NCBI GenBank assembly: GCA_946623365.1
Contig: CAMORE010000039.1
Location: 1-16,000, forward strand
From: an uncultured Acinetobacter sp.
GTDB taxonomy: Bacteria > Cyanobacteriota > Vampirovibrionia > Gastranaerophilales > Gastranaerophilaceae
Length of the DNA: 16,000 nt
Direction of reading: 5' to 3'
The translations under genes were made by a program, and so were the position numbers. Position 1 is the first letter of the stretch, and every line of letters begins with the position of its first letter. This document shows positions 6,676 to 14,102 of the stretch, piece by piece. The notes under the pieces are model-generated. The model did not search any database, was not told where the DNA came from, and saw only the letters and a program-made list of their open reading frames with translations.

Positions 6676-7439
6676 TGTTACTTGTAATTGATATAGGAAA
6701 TTCAAATATTACCTGCGGAATATTTCAAGATGGGATTTTACAAACAAGATTTTGTTTAGAGTCTGATAAAAAACTTGATAAATTATCTTACGAAAAATTA
6801 ATAAAAAAATATATTGGTACATGTGATATTAAAGATTGTGCTATTGCTTCTGTTGTAGATGAATTAACAGAACGTATTTATTGTGCAATACAAAATGCAT
6901 ATAAAATTAAACCAACTATGATTACAAGTGATTTATGCAAAGACATTTCATCCAAAAATATTGAACATGTTGGTATAGACAGGATAGCAAATGCATATGC
7001 CGCCGCACGAATTTATTCATCTCCTGTTATAGTTGTTGATATTGGTACTGCTACTACCTTTGAAGTTGTTAATGAAAATTCGAAATTTATTGGTGGCTTT
7101 ATTCTTCCCGGACCAAAAATGCAGCTAAAGTCGTTGTATATAAATACTTCGAAATTACCTGATATAAGCGTAAACGACACAACAGATACAAAATTTGATG
7201 TAAATATTGACACAAAAAATGCTATTCTAACAGGAGTTGTGTTAGGACATGCATATGCCATTGATGGTTTGATTAAGGACTGTGAAAATAAACTCGGAGA
7301 AAAGGCAATTGTCGTGGGAACCGGTGGGGGTGCTGCATCTATTGCCAAACTTCTTAATGGGCATACATTATTTGATGCAATTAATGAAAATTTAACATTA
7401 GAAGGTATACGTATGCTTTTTGAAGCTCGTAATCATTAA
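6675..7439 (+). CDS. coaX: Type III pantothenate kinase
   Basis: Phosphorylates pantothenate, the first step of coenzyme A synthesis. Type III enzymes belong to the ASKHA fold, need a monovalent cation, and are not feedback-inhibited by CoA. The 254-residue product shows DIGNSN (6-11, phosphate loop with catalytic D6), GIDR (100-103, pantothenate binding), DIGTATT (122-128), GGFILPGPKMQLKSL (140-154) and the C-terminal DAINENLTLEGIRM. The start overlaps the stop of the upstream WYL gene by one base, implying translational coupling. It ends the five-gene run and is followed by the terminator of the opposing ileS. Confidence 0.95.
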   Translation: MLLVIDIGNSNITCGIFQDGILQTRFCLESDKKLDKLSYEKLIKKYIGTCDIKDCAIASVVDELTERIYCAIQNAYKIKPTMITSDLCKDISSKNIEHVGIDRIANAYAAARIYSSPVIVVDIGTATTFEVVNENSKFIGGFILPGPKMQLKSLYINTSKLPDISVNDTTDTKFDVNIDTKNAILTGVVLGHAYAIDGLIKDCENKLGEKAIVVGTGGGAASIAKLLNGHTLFDAINENLTLEGIRMLFEARNH

Positions 7440-7454
7440 TTTGTTGTTACTATG

Positions 7455-7486
7455 AAAAAAAACGGCAGAGTGTGAAACTATGCCGT
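7455..7486 (-). terminator. Rho-independent terminator of ileS
   Basis: ACGGCA (7462-7467) pairs with TGCCGT (7481-7486), and an inner AGT/ACT extends the stem past one mismatch. On the - strand the stem is followed by a T run (complement of 7455-7461), so it terminates transcripts leaving ileS. The + strand side lacks a U-tract, so coaX probably ends less efficiently. Confidence 0.82.
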
Positions 7487-7539
7487 ATATTAAAGCTCTC
7501 TTAATATCCAATATGTTTGTTTAATGTTGTTATTTAATT

Positions 7540-10347
7540 TTATTCTTTTATAGCTTCATAACAGTCAGAACAGATAGTAGCATGTCCTGAATGTTCACCC
7601 AGCTTTCGATATTTCCAGCAGCGTTCACATTTTTCGCCCTCTGCTTTTGTAACCCATACTGTTATATCATTTTCAGTATATTCGTTTAATGTATTTTCAG
7701 GTTTAGAGTCAGAGATATGTGCTTGTGAAACAATAAATATATCCGCTAAATCATTTATATTTTTCTTCAATAATTCATTCTCAGGAGATTTTACATATAC
7801 AGCAACTTCCAGAGAACTTCCAACAGTTTTTGCTGCTCTTAGCGGTTCTATGGCTCTAGTTACAACTTCTCTTGTTTTAAGGATTTTTGTAAAATCTTCT
7901 TCTAACTGAGAATTGTTCCACTTCTCATTAACTTTAACCCAAGAGGCAAGTAATATACTTTCTAAGCCGTTACGTTGAATCTCAGGCGTATTTTGCCACA
8001 TATCTTCTGCTTGGAACGGCATTACAGGAGCAACCATTCTTACAAGTGCTTGGTATATCTCATATAATACAGTTTGGCAGGCTCTTCTTGAAAGTGATTT
8101 TTTGCCTGCGGTATATAATCTGTCTTTTACAATATCCAGATAGAACGAGCTTAAATCAACTGCGGCGAAATTCTGCAAACATTGAAAATACTTGTAAAAT
8201 TCATAATTTTCAAATGCTTCTGTAACTTCTGCAATAACTTTATTTAATTTATGAAGCGCAAACTTGTCTATGCTTTTAAGTTCTTCATATTGAACACAAT
8301 CTGTTTTAGGATCAAAATCGTAGATATTTCCTAATAAAAATCTTGCAGTGTTTCTTGTTTTCTTGAATATCTCAGCCAACTGTTTAACAATATTATCACC
8401 AATTTTTGTATCGTTTCTATAATCGACAGAAGCTGCCCACAGTCTTAAAATATCTGCACCGTAGTTTTTAATTATATCATCAGGTCTTATGTAATTACCA
8501 AGAGATTTGGACATTTTTCTTCCGTCTTCACCAAATACAAAACCATGTGTCAGAACTTGTTTATAAGGTGCTTTTCCTTGAGTTGCAATTGACGTTAATA
8601 GTGAAGATTGGAACCACCCTCTATGTTGGTCTGAACCTTCAAGATACAAATCAACAGGTGTATGTCCGAGTTCTTCGGAACGTTTTTCAACTACTGCTCT
8701 CCACGAAATGCCGGAATCAAACCAGACATCCATAATATCTTTTTCTTGTCTGAAATGTCTTTTCCCGCATTTAGGGCATACAAAGTTATCAGGAAGAAGA
8801 TTTTCAGTGCTTCTGTTAACCCAAGCATCAGAGCCTTCTTTTTCAAAAATAGATGCTATATTTTCTATTGTTTCATCAGTACAAATTACTTCTCCGCAAT
8901 CTTCACAGTAGAATATTGGAATAGGAACACCCCACGCACGTTGGCGAGAAATACACCAATCCGTACGACCTTCAACCATGTTTCCGATTCTGCTTTCACC
9001 GCTTGACGGAATCCATTTAACTTTGTGAATTTCTTCCATTGCTAAGTCTCTGAATTTGTCGACTTTAACAAACCACTGAGGTGTTGCTCTATATATTACA
9101 GGGTGTTTGCATCTCCAACAGTGAGGATATGAGTGGCTGATTTCATTTTGATGTACTAAAGCATTGCATTTTTGAAGCATATCAATAACCATGTCATTAC
9201 CTTTGTAGTATGGTACTCCGACCAACTCAGGAATCTGTCCCTCTTCAGTCCAACAGCCCTTGCTGTCTAAAGGTGATAAAACTTCAATATTATATTTACA
9301 TCCTACTTCATAGTCTTCAAGACCATGTCCAGGAGCAGTATGAACTAAACCTGTTCCTGCATCCAGTGTTACGTGATCACCTAAAATAATTTTAGATTTT
9401 CTGTTTACAAGCGGATGGAATACTTCCATTAATTCAAATTCTTGACCTATTGCAGTGTCGAGCAGTTTAATTTCATTTTCGTCCCATCCTGCATCTTCAA
9501 TAAATCTGCCTAAAAGGTCTTTTGCTACTATGTATACATCATCCTTATACTCAAATAACTGATAATCAAATCTCGGATTCATTGATATCGCAACATTCGA
9601 AGGAATTGTCCAAGGAGTTGTCGTCCAAATTATTGCATATATCGGTTTTTTATTGTCGGGAATTACTCTTAGGTTTATTCTTTCTGTAGAGTCTTCATCG
9701 AATCTAAATCTAACATAAATAGATTTAGACGAAATATCAGCGTATTCAACTTCTGCTTCAGCTAATGCGGTTTCACAAGAAGCACACCAATAAACAGGTT
9801 TTAGTCCTTTTTCAATATAACCCTTTTTATACATCTCTCCGAATACTCTAACTTGTTCGGCTTCATATTCAGGTTTAATTGTTAAGTATGGATTTCCCCA
9901 ATTACCCAAAACCCCTAAACGTCTGAAAGCGGCTTCTTGACCTTGTAAACTTTTTGCTGCATATTCTCTGCATTTAGCTCTGAGTTCACCTTCCGTAATC
10001 GCATGACGTCCGCCTTTAATGTTTTTTACAACGGCATTTTCTATTGGCAAACCGTGAGCATCATACCCTGGAACATAAGGTGCATAAAACCCATTCATAG
10101 ATTTATATTTAATAATAATATCTTTTAATATTTTATTTAATGCTGTTCCAACGTGAATCTTATCGGAACTCAAATAAGGAGGACCGTCATGTAATACAAA
10201 TGAATTTGATTTATCTTTGTTTTCATTTATTTTTTCATATATATGATTTTCTTCCCAAAACTTTTGAGTTTGAGGCTCTTTGTTAATAGCATTTGCTCTC
10301 ATTTCAAGAGTTGTTTGCGGTAAGTTTAAAGTTTCTTTATATTCCAT
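7540..10347 (-). CDS. ileS: Isoleucine--tRNA ligase
   Basis: Charges tRNA-Ile with isoleucine and edits mischarged valine. The 935-residue product is a bacterial type 1 IleRS. The class I signature appears as HVGT (65-68) instead of HIGH, in a locally unusual stretch (YLSSDKIHVGTALNKILKD). Then come the CP1 editing domain with WTTTPWTIPSN, the WFDSG region with a CxxC pair, KMSKS at about 611-615, an anticodon-binding domain, and a C-terminal zinc finger (CERC...CSDC). Several in-frame ATGs exist (10389, 10368, 10362, 10347). I chose 10347 because MEYKETLNLP is where the family usually starts and GGAG lies nine bases upstream. It overlaps the end of the upstream symporter by 11 bases. No T-box leader is seen. 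Confidence 0.96.
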   Translation of the reverse strand: MEYKETLNLPQTTLEMRANAINKEPQTQKFWEENHIYEKINENKDKSNSFVLHDGPPYLSSDKIHVGTALNKILKDIIIKYKSMNGFYAPYVPGYDAHGLPIENAVVKNIKGGRHAITEGELRAKCREYAAKSLQGQEAAFRRLGVLGNWGNPYLTIKPEYEAEQVRVFGEMYKKGYIEKGLKPVYWCASCETALAEAEVEYADISSKSIYVRFRFDEDSTERINLRVIPDNKKPIYAIIWTTTPWTIPSNVAISMNPRFDYQLFEYKDDVYIVAKDLLGRFIEDAGWDENEIKLLDTAIGQEFELMEVFHPLVNRKSKIILGDHVTLDAGTGLVHTAPGHGLEDYEVGCKYNIEVLSPLDSKGCWTEEGQIPELVGVPYYKGNDMVIDMLQKCNALVHQNEISHSYPHCWRCKHPVIYRATPQWFVKVDKFRDLAMEEIHKVKWIPSSGESRIGNMVEGRTDWCISRQRAWGVPIPIFYCEDCGEVICTDETIENIASIFEKEGSDAWVNRSTENLLPDNFVCPKCGKRHFRQEKDIMDVWFDSGISWRAVVEKRSEELGHTPVDLYLEGSDQHRGWFQSSLLTSIATQGKAPYKQVLTHGFVFGEDGRKMSKSLGNYIRPDDIIKNYGADILRLWAASVDYRNDTKIGDNIVKQLAEIFKKTRNTARFLLGNIYDFDPKTDCVQYEELKSIDKFALHKLNKVIAEVTEAFENYEFYKYFQCLQNFAAVDLSSFYLDIVKDRLYTAGKKSLSRRACQTVLYEIYQALVRMVAPVMPFQAEDMWQNTPEIQRNGLESILLASWVKVNEKWNNSQLEEDFTKILKTREVVTRAIEPLRAAKTVGSSLEVAVYVKSPENELLKKNINDLADIFIVSQAHISDSKPENTLNEYTENDITVWVTKAEGEKCERCWKYRKLGEHSGHATICSDCYEAIKE

Positions 10348-11662
10348 TTTTGTTTGCTCCATCAGCATTTTCCCCTTCTTTATATTCATTTATGTTAGCA
10401 ACTGTTGCTAATTTCATATTTTTATTTCTTATAAAATTACTCATTTTATAATAATCAAACTGATTTTCCCATCTTGCAATAACTACAGTAGCGACACAAT
10501 TTCCTATTAAGTTAACGGTAGTTCTGCCCATATCCAGTATTTGATCTATTCCAAGTAAAATCGCTACTCCAAGAATTGGGATTCCAAAGCTTGTAAGTGT
10601 TCCCGCAAGAACAATAAGTGCTACTCTCGGAACACCTGCTATACCTTTACTTGTTAACATCAATGCAAACATTATAACTAATTGCTGTTCAAAAGAAAGT
10701 GAGTGATTAACAAGTTGTGTTGAAAAGATTACAGCCATTGCAAGATATAATGTAGAACCGTCCAAATTAAAAGTGTATCCGGTAGGCATTACAAAACCTA
10801 CAATTGATTTAGGCACCCCAAAGTCTTCCATAATTTTCATAGCTTTGGGTAATGCTGCTTCAGAACTTGCTGTAGTAAAAGCTAAGAGAGCCGGTTCTTG
10901 AACTGCTTTAAAAAGTGCTCTTATTGATATATTGACAATTTTGCATGCTGCAAACAAGACTAATATAACAAAAGCAGCTAATGCGACATACAGTGATACT
11001 ATAATTTTTCCGTAATTGTACAATATTGAAATGCCGTTTGAACCGACTGTATATGCAATAGCTCCAAAAATTCCGATTGGTGCAAAATACATTACGTATT
11101 CAGTGAATTTAAACATTATTGATGCTAAAGAATTTAGTACGTCAACTACAGGTTTTGCTTTTTCCCCTATCGCGCAAATTGCTAAAGCAAAGAATATACA
11201 AAATACTACAATTTGAAGCAGATTACCTTCTGCCATTGACTGAAAAATACTTGACGGGAATAAGCCTAATAGCAATTCTCCAAATGAATTATGATGAGTA
11301 GTAGCAGCAGATTCAACTATGCTGTTTAAACCTGTATGAGCAGATGCGATATTTCCCATTCCGTAACCTGGTTTAAATAAATTAGCAAAGCCTAACCCTA
11401 TAAATAATGCTATAGTAGTGACAACTTCAAAATATGCTATTGTTTTAATTCCGAGTCTTCCAATACTTTTGACATCACCATGACCGGCAATTCCGACAAC
11501 AAGAGTTGCAAACAAAAGCGGGGCTATAATCATTTTTACCATTCTCAAAAATATTTCTGCTAAAACATGCATCCTGACTGCAAAGTCAGGAAAAAGCCAT
11601 CCCGCCAATACACCAAACAGCAATGCCGTAAATATAGCAAATGTTAATTTAGATTGTTTCAA
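10337..11662 (-). CDS. Dicarboxylate/amino acid:cation symporter (GltP/DctA type)
   Basis: Secondary transporter of the glutamate/C4-dicarboxylate family: eight membrane helices and two re-entrant hairpins, importing acidic substrates with Na+ or H+. Visible in 441 residues: hairpin 1 SSEAALP (266-272), NLDGS (299-303) in helix 7, hairpin 2 SKGIAGVPR (338-346), and helix 8 DMGRTTVNLIGN (377-388). D377 and R380 match the acidic-amino-acid-binding residues of GltPh; N388 stands where GltPh has the sodium ligand D405. Glutamate or aspartate is therefore more likely than succinate, with uncertain ion coupling. The start is a TTG with GAAGGG eight bases upstream; no other start lies before the first helix. 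It has its own promoter and overlaps ileS at its 3' end. Confidence 0.9.
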   Translation of the reverse strand: MKQSKLTFAIFTALLFGVLAGWLFPDFAVRMHVLAEIFLRMVKMIIAPLLFATLVVGIAGHGDVKSIGRLGIKTIAYFEVVTTIALFIGLGFANLFKPGYGMGNIASAHTGLNSIVESAATTHHNSFGELLLGLFPSSIFQSMAEGNLLQIVVFCIFFALAICAIGEKAKPVVDVLNSLASIMFKFTEYVMYFAPIGIFGAIAYTVGSNGISILYNYGKIIVSLYVALAAFVILVLFAACKIVNISIRALFKAVQEPALLAFTTASSEAALPKAMKIMEDFGVPKSIVGFVMPTGYTFNLDGSTLYLAMAVIFSTQLVNHSLSFEQQLVIMFALMLTSKGIAGVPRVALIVLAGTLTSFGIPILGVAILLGIDQILDMGRTTVNLIGNCVATVVIARWENQFDYYKMSNFIRNKNMKLATVANINEYKEGENADGANKNGI

Positions 11663-11682
11663 AACCTTTTCCCTTCGGATAT

Positions 11683-11726
11683 AAATTATACTATAAAGAT
11701 ATTTGACTTACAAACTAGTATAATTT
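11683..11726. repeat. Inverted repeat spanning the symporter promoter
   Basis: Perfect 11-base arms (11683-11693 and 11716-11726) with a 22-base spacer. The left arm contains the -10 box and the spacer holds the -35 box. It could be an operator, or a weak hairpin in the read-through transcript from the upstream glycosyltransferase gene. There is no U-tract, so it is not a typical terminator. Confidence 0.5.
11685..11713 (-). promoter_or_regulatory. Promoter of the symporter-ileS unit
   Basis: TTGTAA (11713-11708) and a perfect TATAAT (11690-11685) on the - strand are separated by exactly 17 bases, about 22 bases before the TTG start. This is the best sigma-70-type promoter in the window. Confidence 0.65.
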
Positions 11727-11743
11727 CATTGTCTTTTGTCAAT

Positions 11744-13222
11744 TTATGCTTTGGGCGGAATTATAAAATAATAAATTGAATATTCTCTCGGTTGTCCAAA
11801 CGCGTTTTTAACTGTAAACTTGTATTCAATCGGTTCAATTGTATAATCTTTTGGCAAATACGGACAAGATAATAAAGTATATTCCACAATTTTTTCTTTA
11901 GTTCTGTCAATTATCAATATGCCGCTATTTTTCAAATCGTTTTGGTCAATCCAAGGGTTAGGATATCCGAAAGTATCAAGTATGCAATCAGGATGGTTTT
12001 CTCCATAAATAGTCAGCGGTAATGTCCATTCTATATAACCGCCTATATATTTTAGAGGTGATTTTATATTTTTACTCCATGCAACTTGCATATCATTATA
12101 AATCTGAGCAACCGGATACCTGCTTCTGTAGTTTTTTTCTACAGCAAGTAGAGTTCCGAGAGATAAAAATATTATTATCATGGCTGTGTATGCTGATTTT
12201 ATTGTAAATTTAAATCCTTTATCAGAAACATTAACAGGGAAGAAATAGTATAAAATTATTCCTATCAGGTACCAAAATTCAAAACCCCATCTTGGTCTGA
12301 CGCTTCCTCCTTCTGCAAAACCCATTATAATGTGTAATAATATTGGTATTAAACCAATAATAATCAGAAACCAGTCTTTTTTTGCATCATCAAGAGATTT
12401 TAAATGGATAGGTAATTTATAAACAGCACAAGGCAGAAAATATAGTAACAGAACACCTGCAATAAGTGCAAATTGCATAAGTATAAAATATAAAGGTGCT
12501 GTAAAGTGGTTGTACCAAGAGCTTGAACTTAATTCGTTATTAAAATACATAAAAGGGAAAAAGTCATATTTTATGAGCCAGAGCAGGTGAGGCAAAAATA
12601 TTAAAAATGCAATAGCAATTGACAAGTAAAAATATTTGTTGGTAAAAGTTTTTCTGTTAAATATTCCTGTCCATATAGCCATAGGAAGAATTACCATGCC
12701 TGTTTGATATTTATTTAAAAAGCTTATTCCGACAAGCACTCCTAATATAATCCAATTTGAAGGTTTGTCTGATGTCATGCATTTATAATAATAGTATGCA
12801 ATCATAGGAAGAATACAAAGTAATATAACATCAGGATTAAATCCATAATAACCGGTAATATAACTGTATACCCAGCAGCCTTCCATCACAACAACTGATA
12901 GCATTGATTTTGTATCATCAAGAAAAAATTTTGCAAGTTTATATATATAGACTAAACCTGTGCATATAAACAATTGACTCAGCATATATATGCTTATATC
13001 GTGTTTAAACGGTATCCAAGCTAAATATGTTAGCCACCCTGCTAATGGAGGGTGTTTAGGTGTTCCAAAATCATGAAGCGAGCCCCAATAAATTCCTTCC
13101 AATGAATCTGTCGGCAGTACTGTTCTGATTAATCCGATACATGACCAGACAATAAAATGAACTAAAATAAATGTGTAAAACATCTTTTTTTCAGATGATA
13201 AATGATTAAATCTTATTTCCAT
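11744..13222 (-). CDS. GT39/ArnT-like membrane glycosyltransferase
   Basis: Multi-pass membrane enzyme of the PMT/ArnT superfamily, which transfers a sugar from a polyprenyl-phosphate carrier to an acceptor on the outer side of the membrane. The 492-residue product has a first helix (about 14-35), then the large extracytoplasmic loop with acidic LPTDSLEGIYW (36-46, candidate catalytic D39) and KHPPL (56-60). About ten more hydrophobic segments follow, with GFNPD (second conserved acidic loop) and YYYYKC. The soluble C-terminal domain (about 370-492) lacks helices. GGGA lies a few bases before the ATG. Whether the acceptor is lipid A, another lipid or protein cannot be told. The divergent neighbours queE-ugd include a sugar-nucleotide enzyme. 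Confidence 0.85.
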   Translation of the reverse strand: MEIRFNHLSSEKKMFYTFILVHFIVWSCIGLIRTVLPTDSLEGIYWGSLHDFGTPKHPPLAGWLTYLAWIPFKHDISIYMLSQLFICTGLVYIYKLAKFFLDDTKSMLSVVVMEGCWVYSYITGYYGFNPDVILLCILPMIAYYYYKCMTSDKPSNWIILGVLVGISFLNKYQTGMVILPMAIWTGIFNRKTFTNKYFYLSIAIAFLIFLPHLLWLIKYDFFPFMYFNNELSSSSWYNHFTAPLYFILMQFALIAGVLLLYFLPCAVYKLPIHLKSLDDAKKDWFLIIIGLIPILLHIIMGFAEGGSVRPRWGFEFWYLIGIILYYFFPVNVSDKGFKFTIKSAYTAMIIIFLSLGTLLAVEKNYRSRYPVAQIYNDMQVAWSKNIKSPLKYIGGYIEWTLPLTIYGENHPDCILDTFGYPNPWIDQNDLKNSGILIIDRTKEKIVEYTLLSCPYLPKDYTIEPIEYKFTVKNAFGQPREYSIYYFIIPPKA

Positions 13223-13260
13223 ATCATTCCCAAACTTATTACCGTAATTTTACATTTTTC

Positions 13261-13286
13261 TGCATTTAATATTATAATATTATGCA
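13261..13286. repeat. AT-rich dyad in the GT39/queE divergent region
   Basis: A perfect 16-base palindrome (13267-13282, TAATATTA twice) is flanked by TGCA on both sides (13261-13264 and 13283-13286), off centre by two bases. It lies 39 bases upstream of the GT39 start and may be an operator; with such low GC, chance symmetry is possible. Confidence 0.4.
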
Positions 13287-13347
13287 CATTTGTTATCATA
13301 TTAAATAAAGTATTTTTTTCAATATTGATTATAGTTCATAATTATAA

Positions 13348-13362
13348 TGGTAATGATAACCA
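13348..13362. promoter_or_regulatory. Possible operator TGGTAATGATAACCA
   Basis: A near-palindrome with perfect TGGT/ACCA ends, two mismatched inner positions and a central G, 62 bases upstream of queE. It vaguely resembles Fur-family boxes in its AATGATAA core but is too short to assign. The rest of the 202-base divergent region (13223-13424) shows nothing else except the dyad at 13261 and the -10 box at 13413. Confidence 0.25.
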
Positions 13363-13412
13363 GATTTGTAACATTGTTTAGATTTTAACTTATACAATTA
13401 TAAACTTTATAT

Positions 13413-13418
13413 TATACT
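13413..13418 (+). promoter_or_regulatory. -10 box of queE, predicting a leaderless mRNA
   Basis: TATACT ends six bases before the queE ATG (13425), and no purine-rich ribosome binding site lies between or before them. Transcription would begin at or next to the ATG. The -35 region is weak (TTATAC at 13390-13395, 17-base spacing). Confidence 0.5.
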
Positions 13419-13424
13419 AATACT

Positions 13425-14084
13425 ATGGTAAAGGTTTCAGAATTATTTACATCAATACAAGGAGAAGGACCATACGTCGGATATAAGCAGATTTTTATTC
13501 GTTTGTGCGGTTGCAATTTGAATTGTGCGTACTGTGACACTGATTTTGGAATACAAAATTCGCATGATTACACTATTGATGAATTGATTAATTATTGTAA
13601 ATTAAATAATGATGTTCATTCTGTTTCGTTAACAGGAGGGGAACCTCTATTGCATACTGATTTCATCAAAGAGTTTTCCAAGTATTGTAAATTACCGATT
13701 TATTTGGAAACTAACGGAACATTGTACAAACAACTGGCTGATATCATTGATTGTGTATCGTATATTTCTGCAGATATTAAAATACCTTCATGCACAAAAA
13801 ATCTTCCAATGTGGGATGAACATGAAAAATTTTTTGATATTGCCTCCGGTAAAATTTTGTTTGCAAAAGTTGTTTTTAACAATGAATTTAATAGCAACGA
13901 AATCGAAAAAGTTACAAATTTGTGCAAAAAATATGATATTGAATTAATTTTGCAGCCGCAAATGAAATCCGGTGCTTTAAATGTTACATCAACTGAAATT
14001 CTTAAATATTTAGACTTGTGTCTTAATAAATACAAAAAAGTAAGATTAATTCCTCAAGTGCATAAGTTTTTAAATATTATATAA
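13425..14084 (+). CDS. queE: 7-carboxy-7-deazaguanine synthase QueE
   Basis: Radical SAM enzyme that converts 6-carboxytetrahydropterin to 7-carboxy-7-deazaguanine, the ring-contraction step of queuosine (preQ0) synthesis. The 219-residue product opens with SELFTSIQGEGPYVGYKQIFIRL, where the GEGP loop is typical of QueE. It carries CxxxCxxC at C30, C34, C37 (CNLNCAYC) for the 4Fe-4S cluster, and LTGGEPLLH for SAM binding. The C-terminus LILQPQMK...VRLIPQVHKFL also matches the family. The ATG is fixed by the family's N-terminus, although no ribosome binding site precedes it. queC, queD and queF are not nearby. ugd follows after 18 bases, probably in the same transcript. Confidence 0.94.
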   Translation: MVKVSELFTSIQGEGPYVGYKQIFIRLCGCNLNCAYCDTDFGIQNSHDYTIDELINYCKLNNDVHSVSLTGGEPLLHTDFIKEFSKYCKLPIYLETNGTLYKQLADIIDCVSYISADIKIPSCTKNLPMWDEHEKFFDIASGKILFAKVVFNNEFNSNEIEKVTNLCKKYDIELILQPQMKSGALNVTSTEILKYLDLCLNKYKKVRLIPQVHKFLNII

Positions 14085-14102
14085 AATTATTGGGAGTTCT
14101 TA

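Noticed and set aside
8662..9006. Open frames on the + strand inside ileS
   Set aside because: They are antisense to well-conserved IleRS codons and their translations show no domain-like pattern; the same holds for the antisense frames in ssb, coaX, queE and ugd.
10348..10389. Longer IleRS N-terminus from the ATG at 10389
   Set aside because: The extra 14 residues do not match the family's usual start, and better-placed ribosome binding sequence lies before the internal ATGs; the exact start among 10368, 10362 and 10347 remains uncertain.
13348..13362. Fur or Zur box
   Set aside because: Only a short core resembles the consensus and the dyad has two internal mismatches, so I list it only as a possible operator of unknown type.
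13223..13424. preQ1 riboswitch upstream of queE
   Set aside because: No C-rich loop or A-rich tail with the expected pairing is present, and the predicted transcript starts at the ATG, leaving no leader.
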